9,721 bases of DNA from Candidatus Yonathbacteria bacterium RIFOXYC2_FULL_47_9 (GTDB lineage: Bacteria > Patescibacteriota > Minisyncoccia > Phycocordibacterales > UBA1550). The notes under the pieces are model-generated. The model had not been told where the DNA came from, searched no databases, and was given only the letters and a program-made list of their open reading frames with translations. Below, in pieces: positions 6,664 to 9,721 of the stretch. A program made the position numbers and the translations under genes. How positions within the stretch are numbered: the first letter of the stretch is position 1; the number at the start of each line of letters is the position of its first letter. Location: NCBI GenBank assembly GCA_001825115.1, contig MHUY01000017.1, positions 1 to 9,721 of the forward strand, written 5' to 3'.

Positions 6664-7248
6664 CTAAAGAGGTGGCTGCATCCCTTGATCAATCTTATTA
6701 AACTGCATCGTCTTGGGGTCAAGGAGTAACCAGAGACTCTTACCCATTGATGGCGGTACGGCGAAACTTTCCCCAGGATTACGGTCGGCGTAGTTCACCA
6801 CAATCATCGTGTCCCCTTTTCCCATTTCGGTCGTCTGCGGTGCGATACGATCACCAAGGAGCAATCCATGAGAGCCCACGTAGCCGTCTTTAGTATTCAG
6901 CGCGGCGACAACATAGTAAAAGGTGCCGCTGCCACCCATCTCTTGTGTCAAAATAAATGCGATGTCTTCCCTACCGTCCCCGTCAAAATCACGCCTTACC
7001 TCATTGCCAAAATACCGCGTGATAATCTTTGAAACAGAGCCTGGCGCTGCCTCTATTTCAAAAATACCGTTCTTGATAGTGACCGGCTTACCGTCGATGA
7101 TGTATGTTGCATCCTTGGGGCTTGTGGCAACAATATTTACAATAGGAGTATTGTTGACCGCAACTTTAAACTTGAACGCGCCGAGACCTAGAGCCCCCGC
7201 AATGATTAAAAGCAATACGACGGCAATACCAACTGTTGTTTTGTTCAT
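6664..7248 (-). CDS. Conserved anchored extracytoplasmic protein with a DxDxDGxxD calcium-type loop
   Basis: The 194-residue product has an N-terminal membrane span (about residues 5-25) after MNKTT, then a domain that should lie outside the membrane. DFDGDGRED at 87-95 fits the DxDxDGxxD calcium-binding loop seen in EF-hand-like, FG-GAP and VCBS repeats, and is followed by hydrophobic strands. Later segments 'GLLLGDRIAPQTTEMGKG' and 'LLLDPKTMQF' are, as I remember them, well conserved among Patescibacteria hypothetical proteins; the function is unknown. The frame is open upstream to 7284, but a TACAAT -10 ends 7 nt before the ATG at 7248, so the longer form would not be transcribed. There is no Shine-Dalgarno. 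It forms a single-gene unit with no clear T-rich terminator after it. Confidence 0.85.
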   Translation of the reverse strand: MNKTTVGIAVVLLLIIAGALGLGAFKFKVAVNNTPIVNIVATSPKDATYIIDGKPVTIKNGIFEIEAAPGSVSKIITRYFGNEVRRDFDGDGREDIAFILTQEMGGSGTFYYVVAALNTKDGYVGSHGLLLGDRIAPQTTEMGKGDTMIVVNYADRNPGESFAVPPSMGKSLWLLLDPKTMQFNKIDQGMQPPL

Positions 7249-7255
7249 AGGGGGT

Positions 7256-7284
7256 ATTGTAACATGAAAGAGTATGGCGGTCAC
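7256..7284 (-). promoter_or_regulatory. Extended -10 promoter of the 7248 gene, predicted leaderless
   Basis: On the minus strand GTGACC (7284-7279), a 17-nt spacer and TACAAT (7261-7256) preceded by TGT (extended -10) lie 7 nt before the ATG. Predicted transcription start is 7249-7248. Confidence 0.65.
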
Positions 7285-7291
7285 CTCACCC

Positions 7292-7336
7292 TAACTCCAT
7301 AACTACATAGGCCTCGCCTATGTAGTTATGGAGTTA
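7292..7336. repeat. Perfect 21-bp inverted repeat with a 3-nt loop
   Basis: Arms 7292-7312 and 7316-7336 are exact reverse complements around CTC (7313-7315). The right arm contains the stop codon of the Gmad2 gene (7336-7334), and the left arm ends 8 nt from the -35 of the next gene. No T-tract follows on either strand: the minus strand continues AGGGTGAGG and the plus strand AAAACATAATG. It is therefore not a standard intrinsic terminator, though it may act as a 3'-end stabiliser or a weak terminator. A mobile-repeat remnant or a protein-binding palindrome is also possible. Confidence 0.95.
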
Positions 7337-7864
7337 AAACATAATGGGAACCTCGAGGGCGTCGTTGTGCTCGGGGAGTCCCGACGGATTGTCTTTGCGC
7401 AAAATGAGGGCCCCTCTCCTGCTGTATACATTTTCATCTACCGTAAACGTTACCGTCGCTTCAAACGGTACGAAGTCGGTGGTCATCCAATCGCTTTTTG
7501 CTTGGGCGACGCCTTGCGCGATTATCCTACCGTCCCAATCTACGAGTACTACAGGAAAACTTGCTTCAAAAAACCATGTCCCGCGCGCCCCCCCGGTGAC
7601 TACGAGCGGACTTGTAATGACCTGATTTGGTCGTGGTGTATTGAGGTGAATAAGATCAGTTTTCTCAAGCTCGTTCCCAACGTTTTCAACAAAAGTTTGA
7701 TTACCATAGCGACACTGACGAGGATAGGACTCCATCACCGGACTGCCGGTCGCAACACATTCCTCAAAACTAGTAACGACTACCAGCGTCTCTTTATGGG
7801 TAAGTTTCCAGAATACCCCGAGGGCTATCATTACGATGATTATTATACTAAGTGTTGTTTTCAT
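7334..7864 (-). CDS. Anchored Gmad2-domain (immunoglobulin-like) protein
   Basis: The 176-residue protein has an N-terminal membrane anchor (about residues 4-20) after MKTT, so the rest should be extracytoplasmic. Residues 33-60 carry the 'C.ATGSPVMESYPRQC' pattern, with C36 and C51 able to form a disulfide. From about 72 the sequence fits Gmad2, the immunoglobulin-like domain first described in spore-germination proteins: 'SPLVVTGGARGTWFFEASF' (85-103), 'DWMTTDFVPFEA' (125-136) and 'KDNPSGLPEHNDALEVPI' (157-174). Outside spore formers the domain occurs in cell-surface proteins and its ligand is unknown. It has its own promoter with an extended TATAAT 6 nt before the ATG, so the mRNA is predicted to be leaderless. 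Its stop codon lies inside a 21-bp inverted repeat. Confidence 0.92.
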   Translation of the reverse strand: MKTTLSIIIIVMIALGVFWKLTHKETLVVVTSFEECVATGSPVMESYPRQCRYGNQTFVENVGNELEKTDLIHLNTPRPNQVITSPLVVTGGARGTWFFEASFPVVLVDWDGRIIAQGVAQAKSDWMTTDFVPFEATVTFTVDENVYSRRGALILRKDNPSGLPEHNDALEVPIMF

Positions 7865-7870
7865 GCGGTA

Positions 7871-7899
7871 ATTATATCATGAAGGGGTTCCCGAAAACA
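7871..7899 (-). promoter_or_regulatory. Extended -10 promoter of the Gmad2 gene, predicted leaderless
   Basis: On the minus strand TGATATAAT (7879-7871) is a consensus -10 with the TGN extension, ending 6 nt before the ATG at 7864. Predicted start is the A of the ATG. The -35 region (TGTTTT at 7899-7894) is weak, which the extended -10 can offset. Confidence 0.65.
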
Positions 7900-7964
7900 T
7901 ATACTTTACGATGAGAATTCTATTTCTTGATAGACAAGGGCTGCTGGGAAAAATGCTTCAAGGA

Positions 7965-7973
7965 TGATAAAAT
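7965..7973 (+). promoter_or_regulatory. Possible extended -10 promoter for the gene at 7985
   Basis: TGATAAAAT (7965-7973) fits an extended -10 and would start transcription near 7980, only 5 nt before the ATG at 7985. No good -35 is visible. It is divergent from the Gmad2 promoter. Confidence 0.45.
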
Positions 7974-7984
7974 GTGAATACTTT

Positions 7985-9211
7985 ATGGAATCTTTAGACA
8001 AAGAGAACAAACCTCTTACGGGTGGGGAGCAAAAAATTGAAGAATACGCCAATCGTATTAAAAATGGAGAATCTAAAGATTCCATTTTTCAAGATTTACC
8101 CGAATCATTTAAATCTGGCATTGAAGATAAGCTTGCTAATCTAGCTGAAGAAAAAACAGAGCAAGGAATAAGCGAGATTCCTCCACAATATCAAGGGTTA
8201 AATTCCGAAACGCTCGATTTCATTTGGACATTTCCTGAATATATTGGCCAAGAAAAAACAAAGGAGCTAAAAGAAAAGAAAGCCAGAGTTCTCGCTGCAC
8301 TTCGAGAAAAAGAATCTTCTGAAATAACAAAAACAGAGAGGCATCAAGCAGACCAAAAAGAGATCGAGGAATTAAGGGAGCAATTAGGAATTGTAAAACC
8401 AGTTGAGGGCACCGAAATACGAGAAGGAGAAGCTACTGCCCCCAAACCTGAAGAACCACCAACGTTAAGCGTGGAAGAGCGTAAAAAGATTCATGGCTGG
8501 ACAGCAAGTTATGAACTAGCAAAAATTGCAAAGCAACAAGGTGTTGATTTGTCAAAAATCTCAAGAGAAGACTATGCAAATTTTGCAATACAAAATTCTT
8601 TGGCTATTGACGATGACCAACTGAGAGTTGCCCCGTGGCAACGAATGGGTACTTCTGTTGAAGAAATTGTACTAACAAACAGAGAAAGAAAGTCGGAAAT
8701 AAAAGAAGACTCCGAAAAAGCTTTTGCAAAATTTTGCTACGAAATACGACAAAAAGCAGGACAAGAAGATCGCTTTCTTTCAGAAAACATAAGAGTACGA
8801 CAAGGAACAAAGGATTCTAATTCTTGGCTATTTTTTGGGATTAATAACGGAACGGGAGGAAAAAGTAATGAAACCTACAAGTCATATGTTTCTGTTAAAG
8901 ATTTAAATACTCTGACCCCTGAAAGATTTACACAATTTATGACCGCACTCCGAGATGCAAACTATAATGGCGACATCAAAATTTTTCAAGACCTATCAGA
9001 GCAAGGTGTTAGATTAAACGACCAGATTGTTATGCATGGAGGTTCACAAGCAGACGCAGAACTTGCTTTGCATGTTGCTGAAAATTTTTTTGGCGCAGAC
9101 ATAGACCAAAAAAGTGTCGGTAAAGATGAAGTCATCGACGGAGAACCTAAAAGCTACAGTCAGATTCTCGCCCAGAAAATTGCTGAGGCCGTGAATCCAT
9201 CTAAGGGGTAA
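7985..9211 (+). CDS. Long charged protein of unknown function, possible HopA1-like C-terminal domain
   Basis: The 408-residue product is very rich in Lys and Glu. The N-terminal part has an 'EYANRIKNGESKDSIFQDLP' type motif (about residues 20-39) that recurs at the start of many Patescibacteria proteins. A long charged helix or coiled coil follows (about 85-130), then a Pro/Glu-rich linker (about 140-165) and a folded C-terminal half. There, YKSYVSV (298-304), DIKIF (330-334) and RLNDQIVMHGG (343-353) resemble in order the conserved strands of HopA1-type domains; this is a weak pattern match. No signal peptide is seen. An ATG at 7964 would add seven residues, but a possible -10 box overlaps that region, so 7985 is preferred. 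The DNA is more A-rich than the minus-strand genes, which may indicate transfer or relaxed codon use. Confidence 0.8.
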   Translation: MESLDKENKPLTGGEQKIEEYANRIKNGESKDSIFQDLPESFKSGIEDKLANLAEEKTEQGISEIPPQYQGLNSETLDFIWTFPEYIGQEKTKELKEKKARVLAALREKESSEITKTERHQADQKEIEELREQLGIVKPVEGTEIREGEATAPKPEEPPTLSVEERKKIHGWTASYELAKIAKQQGVDLSKISREDYANFAIQNSLAIDDDQLRVAPWQRMGTSVEEIVLTNRERKSEIKEDSEKAFAKFCYEIRQKAGQEDRFLSENIRVRQGTKDSNSWLFFGINNGTGGKSNETYKSYVSVKDLNTLTPERFTQFMTALRDANYNGDIKIFQDLSEQGVRLNDQIVMHGGSQADAELALHVAENFFGADIDQKSVGKDEVIDGEPKSYSQILAQKIAEAVNPSKG

Positions 9212-9389
9212 AAATAAGGTCCACATTAAGGCAACGTATGGCTAAAATCCCATAAAATATATATTTTTACAGAATTTGGGTCCAACACAAAACATTGACA
9301 AAAATGCCTATATGCGTTATACTTTATTCAGGTAACTAGAGGGTTCAATACTTCTCATAGTTGAATAAACATTGATAAAGGAGGCGGTA
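9212..9389 (+). other. Intergenic leader region before the acidic protein
   Basis: Apart from the promoter at 9295-9323 I see no terminator for the preceding gene and no coding potential. The predicted 60-nt leader contains only a weak 5-bp hairpin (TTCAA 9344-9348 with TTGAA 9361-9365). Confidence 0.6.
9295..9323 (+). promoter_or_regulatory. Near-consensus sigma70-type promoter for the gene at 9390
   Basis: TTGACA (9295-9300), a 17-nt spacer and TATACT (9318-9323) give the strongest promoter match in the window. Predicted start is near 9330, with a leader of about 60 nt ending in AAAGGAGG (9377-9384). Confidence 0.8.
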
Positions 9390-9721
9390 ATGAAAGCACT
9401 GAGATTTCAGGTTCAAACAAACACTTCATCTATTTTGATGGGTATTGCACTGCGAGACATAGAGGATGGGACAGCTGTCGCTGACCACCTTCCCTATTAT
9501 GAACTTCCCTATTATGAACCGGAAGATCAGTACGGTTTTTTTACGGATGACGATTTCGATCAACCTGATGACCTGGGGCTCTCTCATTACGATGACTTTG
9601 ATTACCGTGCATTTGAAGAACAAGTGCTGTTGCCTGAAGATCTGTGGGAAGGAGAAACCTCAGACGCAATGCCTGAAACGGGCGGCATCGAGCTCTTGCG
9701 GTGGCTGATGGAAGGGGTGAA
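9390..9721 (+). CDS. Highly acidic unknown protein with an LPYYE tandem repeat, 3' end missing
   Basis: The frame is open from the ATG at 9390 to the window end, giving at least 110 residues. The start is well supported: AAAGGAGG (9377-9384) is 5 nt upstream and a near-consensus promoter lies before it. After a short N-terminal segment (MKALRFQVQ) the protein becomes strongly acidic, with many Asp, Glu and aromatic residues: LPYYELPYYEPEDQ at 34-47, then FTDDDFDQPDD and HYDDFDY. The LPYYE pair comes from an exact 15-bp tandem duplication. There is no signal peptide. The composition suggests a disordered or surface-mimicking protein. Acidic proteins of this sort can act as DNA mimics or inhibitors, but nothing here shows that. 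I do not recognise a family, and the missing C-terminus limits the call. Confidence 0.78.
   Translation, partial: MKALRFQVQTNTSSILMGIALRDIEDGTAVADHLPYYELPYYEPEDQYGFFTDDDFDQPDDLGLSHYDDFDYRAFEEQVLLPEDLWEGETSDAMPETGGIELLRWLMEGV
9489..9518 (+). repeat. Exact 15-bp tandem duplication inside the acidic gene
   Basis: CTTCCCTATTATGAA occurs twice in a row (9489-9503 and 9504-9518). It keeps the frame and encodes LPYYE twice. Exact identity suggests a recent duplication or a conserved repeat. Confidence 0.95.

Noticed and set aside
6660..6682. Hairpin at the end of the anchored-protein gene (CCACTTCT with AGAGGTGG)
   Set aside because: The stem has a mismatch in minus-strand RNA, a loop of only 2 nt and no T-tract, so it does not support a terminator.
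7249..7284. N-terminal extension of the anchored protein to 7284
   Set aside because: The -10 and -35 elements lie inside the extension, so the extra codons would not be transcribed from that promoter.
7292..7336. Calling the 21-bp inverted repeat an intrinsic terminator
   Set aside because: Neither strand has a T-tract after the stem, so it is listed as a repeat instead.
7328..7882. A 184-codon plus-strand frame over the Gmad2 gene
   Set aside because: The minus strand holds a well-matched Gmad2 protein with its own promoter. The plus frame has no Shine-Dalgarno and no family resemblance.
1..9721. CRISPR array, tRNA, rRNA, insertion sequence or toxin-antitoxin pair
   Set aside because: No regularly spaced direct repeats, cloverleaf-like segments, transposase motifs or recognisable toxin and antitoxin families were seen on either strand.

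Overview
The window looks like compact chromosomal DNA from an uncultivated small-genome bacterium, most likely of the Candidate Phyla Radiation (Patescibacteria). This is an inference from protein families familiar in that group: a DUF5654 two-helix membrane protein, a Gmad2-domain protein with an ESYPRQC-type N-terminal motif, a conserved anchored protein with a DxDxDGxxD loop, and a long charged protein with an N-terminal 'RIKNGES..SIF..LP..F' motif. No rRNA, tRNA, insertion sequence or CRISPR array was seen. Thirteen genes are supported; two run off the window (ParB on the left, an acidic protein on the right).

Layout. 1-257 (minus): start of a ParB-type partition protein. 411-1220 and 1362-1655 (plus): two unrecognised single-gene units, each with a sigma70-like promoter, a strong Shine-Dalgarno and an intrinsic terminator. 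5822-1715 (minus): a tight operon in the order multi-pass membrane protein, RecQ helicase, HAD-IB phosphatase, DUF5654 protein, with gaps or overlaps of 22, -1 and 1 nt. 6546-5903 (minus): a two-gene unit of a small soluble protein and a protein with a type IV prepilin-like leader, joined by an ATGA overlap and closed by an intrinsic terminator. 7248-6664 and 7864-7334 (minus): two single-span anchored proteins, each with its own promoter, separated by a perfect 21-bp inverted repeat. 7985-9211 (plus): a charged unknown protein in A-rich DNA. 9390-end (plus): a very acidic unknown protein with a near-consensus promoter.

Two modes of translation initiation alternate. Predicted soluble proteins at 411, 1362, 6546 and 9390 have clear Shine-Dalgarno leaders. 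The three membrane or anchored proteins at 5822, 7248 and 7864 have a -10 hexamer only 6-7 nt upstream of their ATG, which predicts leaderless mRNAs.

RecQ and ParB point to genome maintenance, but the genes here do not form an obvious single pathway. I see no clear new defence or mobile system. The best leads are the leaderless cluster, the prepilin-like two-gene unit, the perfect inverted repeat, the clamp-motif small protein and the unknown plus-strand proteins.
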